Part shown: positions 9,722 through 17,633 of the stretch, piece by piece | Layout: every line of letters begins with the position of its first letter | Position numbering within the stretch: position 1 is the stretch's first letter | Source: Burkholderia territorii | Lineage (GTDB): Bacteria; Pseudomonadota; Gammaproteobacteria; Burkholderiales; Burkholderiaceae | NCBI RefSeq assembly: GCF_902833055.1 | Contig: NZ_CADFEJ010000020.1 | Location: 33,344-97,343 of the forward strand | Reading direction: 5' to 3' | DNA length: 64,000 nt | The notes under the pieces: generated by a model | The model's database searches: none | Told to the model about the DNA's origin: nothing | What the model saw: the letters and a program-made list of their open reading frames with translations, nothing else | Made by a program: the position numbers and the translations under genes

Positions 9722-10896
9722 GCGGTACGTCCCTTCGCGAGCGTGGTCGCGGCTTCGAATACGACGGCGGCCGTCAGCGCGAGCGCGATCGTCGGAATCG
9801 CGCCGAGCAGCACGAGATCGGCGGCCGATTGCCCGATTCCCTGGAAGATGAAGGTGCCGAAGCCGCCTCCGCCGATCAGCGCGGCAACCGCGGTCAGCCC
9901 GATGTTCTGCACGAGCACGATGCGCACGCCGCTCAGGATCACCGGCAAGGCGAGCACGAGATCGACGCGCAGCAGCCGTTGTACGCGCGTCATGCCCATC
10001 GCGCGCGCCGCTTCGGTCACGTGCGACGGCACCTGCTCGAGCCCGACCGCGACGCTCGACGCGATGGGCAGCAGCGAGTAGAGAAACAGCGCGAGCACGG
10101 CCGGCGCGACGCCGATCCCGCGGATGCCGAGCGCCGCCGCGAGCGGCACGTGTGCGGCAAGCAGGCCGAGCGGCGCCATCATCAGCCCGTACATCGCGAT
10201 GCTCGGGATCGTCTGCACGATATTGAGCACCGGCATCACGATGGTGCGCACCGGTGCGATTCTCGCGCATGCGATGCCGAGCGGCAGGCCCGCGACGAGC
10301 GCGGCCGCGACCGAGCCGCCCGCGAGCGCGATGTGCCGGATCGCCTCGCGCCAGAAGTCGTCGCTGCGCACCGCGTATTCGCGCATCACCGACAGGCCGT
10401 CCCACCAACCGCTCGCGAGCGGCACCGATATCGCCGCGATCGCGACGACGAGCGCGACGAGGCGCCGCCACGGGCCGAAGGCGAGCCGCGCGAGTGCGTC
10501 GGCGACCAGCACGGCCCACGCGAACAACAGCAGCCAGACGCCTGCCGCCGGCGACACGCGTGCGAGCGCGTCGTCGGGCGCGACGACGTGCGCGGCCGCG
10601 GCGCCGACCGCATAGGCGAGCGTCGCGAGCCACGTGCAGCCGGCCGCGAGTCGCCACGCGGGGCGGCTCGCTGTCATCGCCCACAACGCGCCGACGACCC
10701 ACAACGCCGCGAGCGCGCCCCCCTGCACGGCGGGCAGCGCGGCGAATGTCGACAGCCCCGTGCCGGCCGCGATGCGGTTCGGCCGGAGCACCATGAACGG
10801 CATGCCGAATACCGCGACGATCGTCAGGACACCGATCAGGATGCCGACCTTGTCGAGCGTGACGCGCCGAGCGGACGGCACCGCGCGATCCGTCAC
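9718..10896 (-). CDS. yehY: Osmoprotectant ABC transporter, long permease (YehY-like)
   Basis: Permease of 392 residues. The N-terminal half holds several extra hydrophobic segments (GILIGVLTIVAVFGMPFMVL, AALWVVGALWAM, GVWLLLFAWAVLVADALA). The C-terminal half is the standard transport domain with EAA loop EAARAMGMTRVQRLL and QNIGLTAVAALIGGGGFG. This extended N-terminus is the YehY hallmark (about 385 residues in E. coli). The start is a GTG whose GTGA overlaps the binding-protein stop, matching the 4-nt coupling of the rest of the operon. Longer frames run into the upstream gene. Confidence 0.88.
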   Translation of the reverse strand: MTDRAVPSARRVTLDKVGILIGVLTIVAVFGMPFMVLRPNRIAAGTGLSTFAALPAVQGGALAALWVVGALWAMTASRPAWRLAAGCTWLATLAYAVGAAAAHVVAPDDALARVSPAAGVWLLLFAWAVLVADALARLAFGPWRRLVALVVAIAAISVPLASGWWDGLSVMREYAVRSDDFWREAIRHIALAGGSVAAALVAGLPLGIACARIAPVRTIVMPVLNIVQTIPSIAMYGLMMAPLGLLAAHVPLAAALGIRGIGVAPAVLALFLYSLLPIASSVAVGLEQVPSHVTEAARAMGMTRVQRLLRVDLVLALPVILSGVRIVLVQNIGLTAVAALIGGGGFGTFIFQGIGQSAADLVLLGAIPTIALALTAAVVFEAATTLAKGRTA

Positions 10897-11816
10897 TTGA
10901 CGAAGCCTTTCGATTTCAGAAAGCTCTTTGCCACGCCGGCGGCTGGTTCGCCGTTGATCTGGATGCGCGCGTTCAGTATCTGCAGCGTCTTCAGGTCGAG
11001 GCTCGCGAACACCGGATTCAGGTACTCGGCGATTTGCGGATGCGCCTTGAGCACGGCCTCGCGAATGACCGGTGTCGGCGCGTAGACGGGTTGCACGTGC
11101 TTGTCGTCGTCGAGTACGACGAGGCCGCTCGATGCGATGCCGCCGTCGGTGCCGTACACCATCGCCGCGTTCACGCCGTCGGTCTGGTTCGCGGCGGCCT
11201 TGATCGTCGCGGCCGTGTCGCCGCCCGACAGCACGACGAGCTGATCGGGTTTCAGCTTGAAGCCGTAGGCCTTCTCGAACGACGGCAGCGCGGACGCGCT
11301 GTTCACGAATTCGGCCGACGCCGCGAGCTTCAGCTTGCCGCCGCCCGCGATCCACTTGCCGAAATCGGAGAACGTCTTCAGGTGCTGCGCTTGCGCGACC
11401 GGCGCGAGCACGGCGACGCCCCACGTGTTGTTCGCGGGCGCCGGTGCGAGCCACACGAGATGGTTCGCCGCGTAGTCGAGCTTCTTCGCGGTCTCGTAGC
11501 CCTGGCTCGCGTTCTTCCACAGCGGATCGTCGGCCTTGTTGAAGAAGAACGCCGCGTTGCCCGTGTATTCGGGGTAGATGTCGATCTCGCCGCTCGTGAG
11601 CGCCTTGCGCACGATCGGCGTCGTGCCGAGCGCGATCTTTTCGGTGACGGGGATGCCATGGGCCTTCAGCACCTGTGCGATGACGTTGCCGAGCAGGTTG
11701 CCTTCGGTATCGATCTTCGACGACACCACGACGGGCGTGTCGGCATGCGCGCCGGGGGCGACGACAGCGGCGGCGAACGCGAGGCCCAGGATTCGGGCGG
11801 GCAGGGCGAGCTTCAT
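10893..11816 (-). CDS. osmF: Osmoprotectant ABC transporter, substrate-binding protein (OsmF/YehZ-like)
   Basis: Periplasmic binding protein of 307 residues, OpuAC/QuaP-type fold. It has a signal peptide (ARILGLAFAAAVVAPGAHA) with cleavage before DTPVVV. Family motifs are SSKIDTEGNLLGN, GEIDIYPEYTGNA (about residue 75) and a conserved C-terminal NPVFASLDLKTLQILN. The ATG at 11816 is chosen because GGAG lies 10 nt upstream; a TTG at 11825 is an alternative. It is the first gene of the four-gene operon. It sits near betaine-catabolic genes, so it probably imports betaine-like solutes for osmoprotection or as a carbon source. Confidence 0.9.
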   Translation of the reverse strand: MKLALPARILGLAFAAAVVAPGAHADTPVVVSSKIDTEGNLLGNVIAQVLKAHGIPVTEKIALGTTPIVRKALTSGEIDIYPEYTGNAAFFFNKADDPLWKNASQGYETAKKLDYAANHLVWLAPAPANNTWGVAVLAPVAQAQHLKTFSDFGKWIAGGGKLKLAASAEFVNSASALPSFEKAYGFKLKPDQLVVLSGGDTAATIKAAANQTDGVNAAMVYGTDGGIASSGLVVLDDDKHVQPVYAPTPVIREAVLKAHPQIAEYLNPVFASLDLKTLQILNARIQINGEPAAGVAKSFLKSKGFVK

Positions 11817-11981
11817 CGGGGCCAATCTCCAGTACGGGACGTACGCCGAAAGTTACTTGACTGAGTCGGCTTTGGCAAACCATGTGCGGCGGCCCGCCCA
11901 CAGCGCGCGTGTGGGCATCCTGCGCGCGTCGCGTGTCGTTGTTACACTGGAACGCATTCCCGCCTGCGGACATTTGCTGAC

Positions 11982-12911
11982 ATGAAACCCGAGCTGCTGG
12001 TCCTTATCGCGCTGCGTGGCGACGCGCACCGCCAGATCGCCGCATCATACGACGTCCATCATGCAGCGACCGCCGAGGAGCGCGAGCGCGCGATCGCCGA
12101 ACACGGCGGCACGATCCGCGCGGTGTTGACCAACGGCAGCACGGGCCTCACGGCCGCCGAAATCGATCGGATGCCGCAGCTCACGTTCGTCAGCGCGCTG
12201 GGCGCCGGCTACGAACACATCGACGTCGCGCATGCGAAGGCGCGCGGCATCACCGTGGTGACGGGCGCGGGCACCAACGACGATTGCGTTGCCGATCATG
12301 CATTCGCGCTGCTGCTGGCGGCGGTGCGCAACGTCGTGCAACTCGATGCGAGCGCCCGCGCCGGCGTGTGGCGCGACGCGTTGCAGATGCCGCCGAACGT
12401 GTCGGGCAAGAAGCTCGGCATCGTCGGGCTCGGCAAGATCGGCGAGAAATGCGCGCGGCGCGCGGCCGGCTTCGACATCGAGATCGGTTATCACAATCGT
12501 TCCGCGAAGGACGTGCCGTATCGCTATTTCGACCGGGTCGATGCGCTCGCGCAATGGGCCGATTTCCTGATCGTCGCGACGCCGGGCGGCGCCGGCACGC
12601 GTCACCTGATCGATCGCGCGGTGCTCGACGCGCTCGGCCCCGGCGGGTTTCTCGTGAACGTGTCGCGCGGCAGCGTTGTCGATACCGCTGCTTTGGCGGA
12701 GGCGCTGTCCGAACGTCGCATCGCGGGCGCCGGGCTCGACGTGTACGAAGGCGAGCCCGAGCCGCCGCGCGCGCTCACGGCACTCGACAATGTCGTGCTG
12801 ACGCCGCACATGGGCGGCTGGTCGCCGGAGGCGTTCGATCGTTCGGTCCAGCAGTTTCTGGACAACGCCGCGCGGCATTTCGCGGGGGAGCCGGTGCTGA
12901 CGCCGGTATGA
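11982..12911 (+). CDS. D-isomer-specific 2-hydroxyacid dehydrogenase
   Basis: A 309-residue NAD(P)-dependent dehydrogenase of the hydroxypyruvate/glyoxylate reductase branch. The nucleotide-binding motif GIVGLGKIG lies near residue 147. The catalytic Arg (VSRGSVVD), Glu (EGEPE) and His (TPHMGG) are all present. It is a monocistronic gene divergent from the osmoprotectant operon. With glycine/serine catabolism encoded in the same window, hydroxypyruvate or glyoxylate is a reasonable substrate, but the sequence alone does not fix it. Confidence 0.9.
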   Translation: MKPELLVLIALRGDAHRQIAASYDVHHAATAEERERAIAEHGGTIRAVLTNGSTGLTAAEIDRMPQLTFVSALGAGYEHIDVAHAKARGITVVTGAGTNDDCVADHAFALLLAAVRNVVQLDASARAGVWRDALQMPPNVSGKKLGIVGLGKIGEKCARRAAGFDIEIGYHNRSAKDVPYRYFDRVDALAQWADFLIVATPGGAGTRHLIDRAVLDALGPGGFLVNVSRGSVVDTAALAEALSERRIAGAGLDVYEGEPEPPRALTALDNVVLTPHMGGWSPEAFDRSVQQFLDNAARHFAGEPVLTPV

Positions 12912-12979
12912 ACGGTGCGGCGCCGCGTGCGAAAGGAATGAAAGGCGCGTCGGTACGAACGTGAGCCGGCACTCGGCGT

Positions 12980-13015
12980 CATGCACATGCAATCGGCAGC
13001 GATCGCATGTGCATG
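12980..13015. terminator. Perfect inverted repeat between convergent genes
   Basis: A perfect 11-bp inverted repeat, CATGCACATGC (12980-12990) and GCATGTGCATG (13005-13015), separated by 14 nt. It lies between the stop codons of two convergent genes and is a likely bidirectional transcription-end hairpin. No T-tract follows on the plus strand. Confidence 0.5.
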
Positions 13016-13046
13016 TTGGTCAGTCGTGCCGATCGACCGCGCCGGC

Positions 13047-14999
13047 TCAGGACGAAACCAGCGGCACCGTCACGGACGTGACTGCCGGATCGAGCGCGAG
13101 GCCCGTGCCGGGTGTCGGCCGCAGCGTCGCCTCGTTGTCGCTCGACAACACGACGAGGCCGAGCTTGTGACCGGCTTCGAGCTTGTAGTCGCGCGGCATG
13201 AACGTCAGCTTCAGGTCGTACGGCATCCCCGGCAGCACGGGCTGCGAGAACCAGTCCGACACGCGATTGCGCGGGTCGGTCCATGCCCGCGTGACGATCG
13301 TCGCCGAGCCGTCCGGTGCGCGGTCGACCAGTAGTGCCGTCACGTTCGCGACACCGGTGAAGGTCAGCCGCACGCGCGCGGTCGCGGTGCCGGACAGGCG
13401 CGTCGCGGCCGCGAACGGCGCTGTCTCGAAGCGGCTGCGATGCTCGCCGGTCGCGGCGTTCGCCAGCGTGAGCGCGGGGATCGACGCATCGTCGGTGAAG
13501 CGCGCAAGCGGGCCGCCGCTCGGCACCCGCAACAGCGTGCCGGTGCCCGTGCCGTCGCCGCCCGCGAAGTACGCGACCGGCGTGGCGTGCCGCGCGGCCC
13601 AGTCGGCTTCCTTCAGCAGCGTGCCATCGGCCTGCTCGACCACCGCGCGCGGATCGCGTTCGACGCCGTTGTCGACGCCGATCAGATAGCGCGTGAACCA
13701 GCGGTTCACTTCGGCGGTCCACGCATCGGCCATTGCCGGCACGCGCGTCGGGTCGGTGTGCTTCAGGCGATGCAGCCACAGTTGCGTCGGCACGCCCTGG
13801 CGCCGCATCGCCAGATACCACGAGGTCGACTGGTCGACGCGCACGTTGTCGTCGGTCAGCCCCTGCGCGACGAGTGCCGGCGCGACCGCGTGTGCGGTCG
13901 GAATGTCGCGCGCGGCCCAGAACGGCGAATAGTCACCCGTCTTGCGATCTTCCTGTTGCAACGCCTCGTCGATCAGATGCGTGCAGCGCTCCGGATGCGC
14001 GTTCGTCAGGAGTGCCTTGATATAGACGTCGACGTCCTCGCCCTGATAGCCCTCCGGCGCGCGAACGAGCCCGCCCGAGCGGTAGTAGCCGTACATGTTC
14101 GACAGTCCGGCGATCGGCACGATCGCGTCGAGCCCGCGCGTGCGCAAACTCGCGACCATCTTCGGCAGCGTGCCGTCGTACGACACGCCGTACATGCCGA
14201 CGTGGCCCGTCGACCAGTTCGCGACGACCGGCTTGCCGCTCGCATCCTTCGCGGTCGCATCCCGGCCGAGCCAGCGGATCACCGACGCCATCGCGACGGA
14301 TTCGTCGCGGGTGAGGATCGTCGGGCAGCCGTCGGAACCGGCGGTGCCGAGCGAATCCGCATAGACGATCGTGAAGCCGCGCGGAATGAAGTAGCCCTCG
14401 ATCCACGAACGGCCGGCCGCGGCTGCCTCGAGCTGCTGCAACATGCGCGTCTGCGGCGCCGCGGCCATGATGCGCGCGGAGGCGCCATTGGCTGCCGCGG
14501 CCGCAGTGGCGGCCGGATGTGGCGTGCCGTCGAGTTCGACGTCGACGTCGTGGTTCGGGCTGTCGGCGAGCCCTGCGTAGTACGGGCTTGCGAGCACGAT
14601 GACGGGCGTGCGCGCGCCGTTGGCGGTTTCCGACGGACGTACGATGCGCACGTGAATGCGGTCGCGCGTGCCGTCGCCGTCGGAGTCGACCGGCGTGTCG
14701 ACCCACGCGTTTTCCTCGATCGTGCCGCCGGATAGCGACGGCTGTACCTGACCGTTGGCGATCACCGGCTTGTAGCGCCCGCCGCTGGCCGGATTCGCAT
14801 ACGGGACACCGGACGGCGACACGCGCCGTTGCGCATCGTCACCCTGCTGATCCTGGTTTTGCCCTTGCCCTTGCGCTTGCGCGAGTGCGGACACGCCCGC
14901 CACGCTGCCGCCGTCATCGCCGCCGCACGCGGCGAGCGTCGCGGCCGCGACCAGCGCGGGTAGCCATGCGCGGCGCGATCCTCTGAAATGAAATTGCAT
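13047..14999 (-). CDS. CocE/NonD-family (X-Pro dipeptidyl-peptidase-like) lipoprotein hydrolase
   Basis: A 650-residue serine hydrolase of the CocE/X-Pro dipeptidyl-peptidase family. It has a lipoprotein signal (WLPALVAAATLAACGGDD, lipobox cysteine about residue 25) and a low-complexity Gln/Gly linker. The alpha/beta-hydrolase core has nucleophile motif GVSYDG and acid/base regions QGLTDDNV and HRLKHTD. A C-terminal jelly-roll-type domain ends in VTVPLVSS. The ATG at 14999 has GAGG at a 6-nt spacing; an ATG four codons upstream (15011) is possible. Probably a membrane-anchored peptidase or esterase; the substrate is unknown. No operon partners. Confidence 0.85.
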   Translation of the reverse strand: MQFHFRGSRRAWLPALVAAATLAACGGDDGGSVAGVSALAQAQGQGQNQDQQGDDAQRRVSPSGVPYANPASGGRYKPVIANGQVQPSLSGGTIEENAWVDTPVDSDGDGTRDRIHVRIVRPSETANGARTPVIVLASPYYAGLADSPNHDVDVELDGTPHPAATAAAAANGASARIMAAAPQTRMLQQLEAAAAGRSWIEGYFIPRGFTIVYADSLGTAGSDGCPTILTRDESVAMASVIRWLGRDATAKDASGKPVVANWSTGHVGMYGVSYDGTLPKMVASLRTRGLDAIVPIAGLSNMYGYYRSGGLVRAPEGYQGEDVDVYIKALLTNAHPERCTHLIDEALQQEDRKTGDYSPFWAARDIPTAHAVAPALVAQGLTDDNVRVDQSTSWYLAMRRQGVPTQLWLHRLKHTDPTRVPAMADAWTAEVNRWFTRYLIGVDNGVERDPRAVVEQADGTLLKEADWAARHATPVAYFAGGDGTGTGTLLRVPSGGPLARFTDDASIPALTLANAATGEHRSRFETAPFAAATRLSGTATARVRLTFTGVANVTALLVDRAPDGSATIVTRAWTDPRNRVSDWFSQPVLPGMPYDLKLTFMPRDYKLEAGHKLGLVVLSSDNEATLRPTPGTGLALDPAVTSVTVPLVSS

Positions 15000-15536
15000 T
15001 GCCGACCTCATTCTTTTGATTGTGTGGATACGACCGTTCCGCGATACGCCCCCTGCGGGCCGGGCCGATTACTGCATGCAACGAAAGGGAAACCGCGCCA
15101 TCGACACAACGCCGGGCTGCATGCTCGGATCGGAAGGCAGCGGCTTCGTACCACATGTAATGCAGGACTACGAATTAAATGTCCGCATATCGCGTGCCCC
15201 TCCAGGTGAGACGGAACGACATCATTCGATGAGGCGGGGATGTTGCGAGCTGCGGTGTTGCGCTGCGGGAAAACACGACGCGACGCGCGTGCGGCGACGG
15301 AATGAAACGGATCGGCGGTTTCGGCCGCGCCGCGCGTCGTGATGGCTTGCCGGCTCGCGTTTGCTTTCCGGAGGCTTGCGCAAAAGTTATCTCAGTGAAA
15401 ACGGCGTGTCAAACTTTTTTAACCATGGGTAAAAAATATTTGAAACGCCGCCGGTGCCGGGCGTGCGGCGTGCTTGCGACGCCTGCGTTCAGCGACGCGC
15501 CGGCCGCCGCATCGTGCCGCGCCGCCTGATGCAAAA
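15000..15536. other. 537-bp non-coding stretch with an AT-rich near-palindrome
   Basis: Upstream region of the CocE-like gene with no convincing CDS. Its notable element is a 22-nt near-perfect palindrome centred on CCATGG with flanking T and A runs (15415-15436, one mismatched pair). It sits in a locally AT-rich patch. An ATG inside it opens a 34-codon frame without a ribosome-binding site, which I do not call. Confidence 0.4.
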
Positions 15537-15569
15537 CGGGCGATGACGAATCTTCCTCGCCATCGCCCG
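15537..15569 (-). terminator. Intrinsic terminator of the small HTH gene
   Basis: Perfect 9-bp stem, CGGGCGATG (15537-15545) with CATCGCCCG (15561-15569), 15-nt loop. On the minus strand the hairpin is followed by TTTTGC. It lies 54 bp downstream of the HTH regulator's stop. Confidence 0.6.
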
Positions 15570-15623
15570 CTCGCTGGATGCTTTCAGTTCAGCCTTCCTG
15601 CCATTCATGAACGCCTGTGAGGG

Positions 15624-15962
15624 TCACCCGTCGTCGGCCTTCGCCTGCAGATCCTTCAGCCCCTGAATCACGACCAGCAGTGCGCGCCCGTGCTCGTCGG
15701 AGCCGTCCCAGGCATCGACGATCGCGTCGCGAAGCAGGTCGTTGTACCGGCGGCGGGCCGGGCCGGTATCGACGCCATAGAAACTGCATAGCTTGTTGAA
15801 TGGCGCGCTGCGTCGCAACCGATGTCCGTTCGACAGCCGAAGACGCGACACGGTTGGCTGACTCACGCCGGAAAGCCGCGCAATTTCGCTGGACGAGCGC
15901 GTATCCGCCATCAAGCGGCGTAACAGGTCTTGAACAGGAAAATCGTGGTCCGGGGCTTCCAT
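15624..15962 (-). CDS. Small HTH (XRE-like) DNA-binding protein
   Basis: A 112-residue protein. A helix-turn-helix in the first half (SSEIARLSGVSQPTVSRLR, about 22-40) resembles Cro/XRE or transposase-type HTHs. The rest is an uncharacterised helical region. The ATG at 15962 is only 7 nt downstream of a perfect TATAAT (minus strand, 15975-15970), so the transcript may be leaderless; an ATG at 15971 is an alternative but would lie inside the -10. It is divergent from the 301-residue protein at 16041. It may repress the shared promoter region, which contains TATACC/GGTATA-type repeats. Function beyond DNA binding is not recognisable. Confidence 0.7.
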   Translation of the reverse strand: MEAPDHDFPVQDLLRRLMADTRSSSEIARLSGVSQPTVSRLRLSNGHRLRRSAPFNKLCSFYGVDTGPARRRYNDLLRDAIVDAWDGSDEHGRALLVVIQGLKDLQAKADDG

Positions 15963-16040
15963 GCGATGCATTATACCTATACAGTTACGGTTGTTGAATG
16001 GGCTTGCTGTCACCGGCGAGGCTGTATCCCGAGAAAGTTG
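15963..16040. promoter_or_regulatory. Divergent promoter with perfect TATAAT and TATA repeats
   Basis: This 78-bp divergent intergenic region contains, on the minus strand, a consensus -10 TATAAT (15975-15970) preceded by a GTATAGGTA segment that forms a short imperfect palindrome with it. No good -35 is seen (TTCAAC at 17 nt spacing). The -10 lies so close to the HTH gene's ATG that transcription would begin at or next to the start codon. Confidence 0.5.
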
Positions 16041-16946
16041 ATGACACTGAAACACCTCCCTCCCACGTTCTGCTGGACAAAGATCGGTACCGAGTCCGGC
16101 GAGGAACTGCCGACCGTCGTGCTCCGCAAGGAATGGGAGCGCCGGCTCGGGGGCGGGCGTTTTCTGTGGGGGATCAACCAGCCGCTCGGCAATAGCGCGC
16201 AAGTCGCCGCGCATCGCACGGGCTCGTTGCTCGCGCTGTTTTCGCCGGTCGCGTCGCGCACGCGGCCGGGCGAGCGCCGGCGCGAGGATGCACTGCTGTG
16301 GAATGCATGGATCGATGCCAGCGGCCAGGTGCGGCCGCTGCCGCCGCACACGTTCATCGCGAGCCGCTCGACGCTGCCGTCGGGCCGGCGTCGCGAACAG
16401 CACTACGCACTCGTCTGCGCATCGTCCACCGCACTGACGGTCGGCACGCAACTGCGCGTGTTTCCCGATCATCTGCGCAGCGTGAGCACGGGCAAGCCGC
16501 TCGGCGTCGCGCAGGGCGCGGCCGTGGTCGATTGCGTCGGGCGCGCGAAGGAACAAACCGGCAAGAGCTATCCGCTCGCGTTGTCGGTCGAACTCGAAGC
16601 GCCGTATTTCGTGCGGCTCGCGCAGCCGTGCGTGCTGAAGGCGCGCGATCTCGCCGAGGTCAACAAGGCGACGCGCGCCGGTGATCTGGATCGCTTCGTC
16701 GAGCTGGTCGCGCGCTTGCGCGGCCGTTCGCCGACGGATGCCGTGCGCGGCGTCACGCGCGACTTGTTCGATGTGCCGCCGATCGAAACGGCGGCCGCGT
16801 ACGTCGCGCCCACGCATGTCGCGCGACTGCGCAGCCGGCCGGCGGCCGAGCATCCGCGCGAGCTCACCGGCGACCTGTTCGATCTGTCGCCCGGCGAAGC
16901 GGCCGCGTTCGGCGGTCTCGCGCATTCGCGCATCGGGCGCGCGTGA
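16041..16946 (+). CDS. Uncharacterised 301-residue protein
   Basis: I do not recognise a named domain. The N-terminus is distinctive (PPTFCWTKIGTESGEEL, then RKEWERRLGGGRFLWGI), with a Trp/Gly-rich core and a charged C-terminal half. Near the C-terminus a short motif is repeated: RDLFDVPPIETAAAY at about 250 and GDLFDLSPGEAAAFG at about 281. No signal peptide or TM segment, so cytoplasmic. The ATG at 16041 has GAGAAAG upstream; longer frames start inside the divergent HTH gene and are rejected. GC-rich codon use is like its neighbours. Its pairing with a small HTH gene recalls regulator-effector modules, but no function can be claimed. Confidence 0.75.
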   Translation: MTLKHLPPTFCWTKIGTESGEELPTVVLRKEWERRLGGGRFLWGINQPLGNSAQVAAHRTGSLLALFSPVASRTRPGERRREDALLWNAWIDASGQVRPLPPHTFIASRSTLPSGRRREQHYALVCASSTALTVGTQLRVFPDHLRSVSTGKPLGVAQGAAVVDCVGRAKEQTGKSYPLALSVELEAPYFVRLAQPCVLKARDLAEVNKATRAGDLDRFVELVARLRGRSPTDAVRGVTRDLFDVPPIETAAAYVAPTHVARLRSRPAAEHPRELTGDLFDLSPGEAAAFGGLAHSRIGRA

Positions 16947-17227
16947 CGTTCGCGCCGCTCATGTGCGGCGCGTGTTGCGAAACGGGAAAGCTGAATGCGC
17001 GTGTAGCGGCACGCGTGCGAGTGGCCGCCGACTCAGTGCGCGCAAGAATTTGTTGCAATCTCGCCATGGCGGATCGGCGAGCGTCGCGCGACAATCGCCA
17101 CGAAGCGCGCCGCGCGGTGGACGTGCGTCGACGCGGGCTGCCCGCCGTCGTTCACGCCGCCGACATGCGCACCACGCATGCTGGGCGTCGGCTTGCTTCA
17201 CACTGCAATCCTGAGGGAGAAGTGTCG

Positions 17228-17458
17228 ATGTCGACCCACATCTGTTCGCGGGAAGCTCAAGCGGCGCAACGCTTCGTCGAAGCGACGCGCAACGTCGAGC
17301 AGGCGTTTCGCGCCGTGCGCGGCGAAAGCGACGACGACATCTCGTCGGCCGGGTATGCACGTGCAATGTCGCGCCTCGATCGCGCGCTCGACGAGCTGGC
17401 GCGTGCGCAGGAATGCTTCGATCGCATGGTGAGCGCCGACGCGACGCACGGCAATTGA
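17228..17458 (+). CDS. Small hypothetical protein, helical
   Basis: A 76-residue acidic protein preceded by a good ribosome-binding site (GGGAGAAG). It is predicted almost entirely helical: REAQAAQRFVEATRNVEQAF, and a second helix RALDELARAQECFDRM with heptad-like leucine spacing. No known domain or export signal. The longer frame from 16943 has no supporting ribosome-binding site. It stands alone between the 301-residue protein and the convergent esterase. Function unknown. Confidence 0.6.
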   Translation: MSTHICSREAQAAQRFVEATRNVEQAFRAVRGESDDDISSAGYARAMSRLDRALDELARAQECFDRMVSADATHGN

Positions 17459-17492
17459 ACGCAATTCGCGGCGTCCGCTTGTGCTTGCGCCG

Positions 17493-17621
17493 CTACGGTT
17501 TTTCGTTTTGGTTCGTCGGCATGCGCAGGTTGATGCAGTCGTGCGCGACGAGAGACTGCAGCGTCGTGAGGTGCTCGCGCGCCGCGAAATGCGCGAGCGC
17601 GCCGACCACCGCCATCTTCAT
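17493..17621 (-). CDS. Possible 42-residue small protein downstream of the esterase
   Basis: A short open frame (ATG at 17621, TAG at 17493) beginning 12 nt after the esterase stop on the same strand. It has high G/C at third codon positions and a protein-like sequence (MKMAVVGALAHFAAREHLT ... INLRMPTNQNEKP). A weak GCGGG precedes the ATG. It could be translated by re-initiation after the esterase, or be the remnant of a longer gene. No family recognised. Confidence 0.4.
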   Translation of the reverse strand: MKMAVVGALAHFAAREHLTTLQSLVAHDCINLRMPTNQNEKP

Positions 17622-17633
17622 GTCAACCCGCTG

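Noticed and set aside
15425..15529. 34-codon frame with a CxxC pair
   Set aside because: Start lies in the palindrome with no ribosome-binding site; Arg-rich chance composition.
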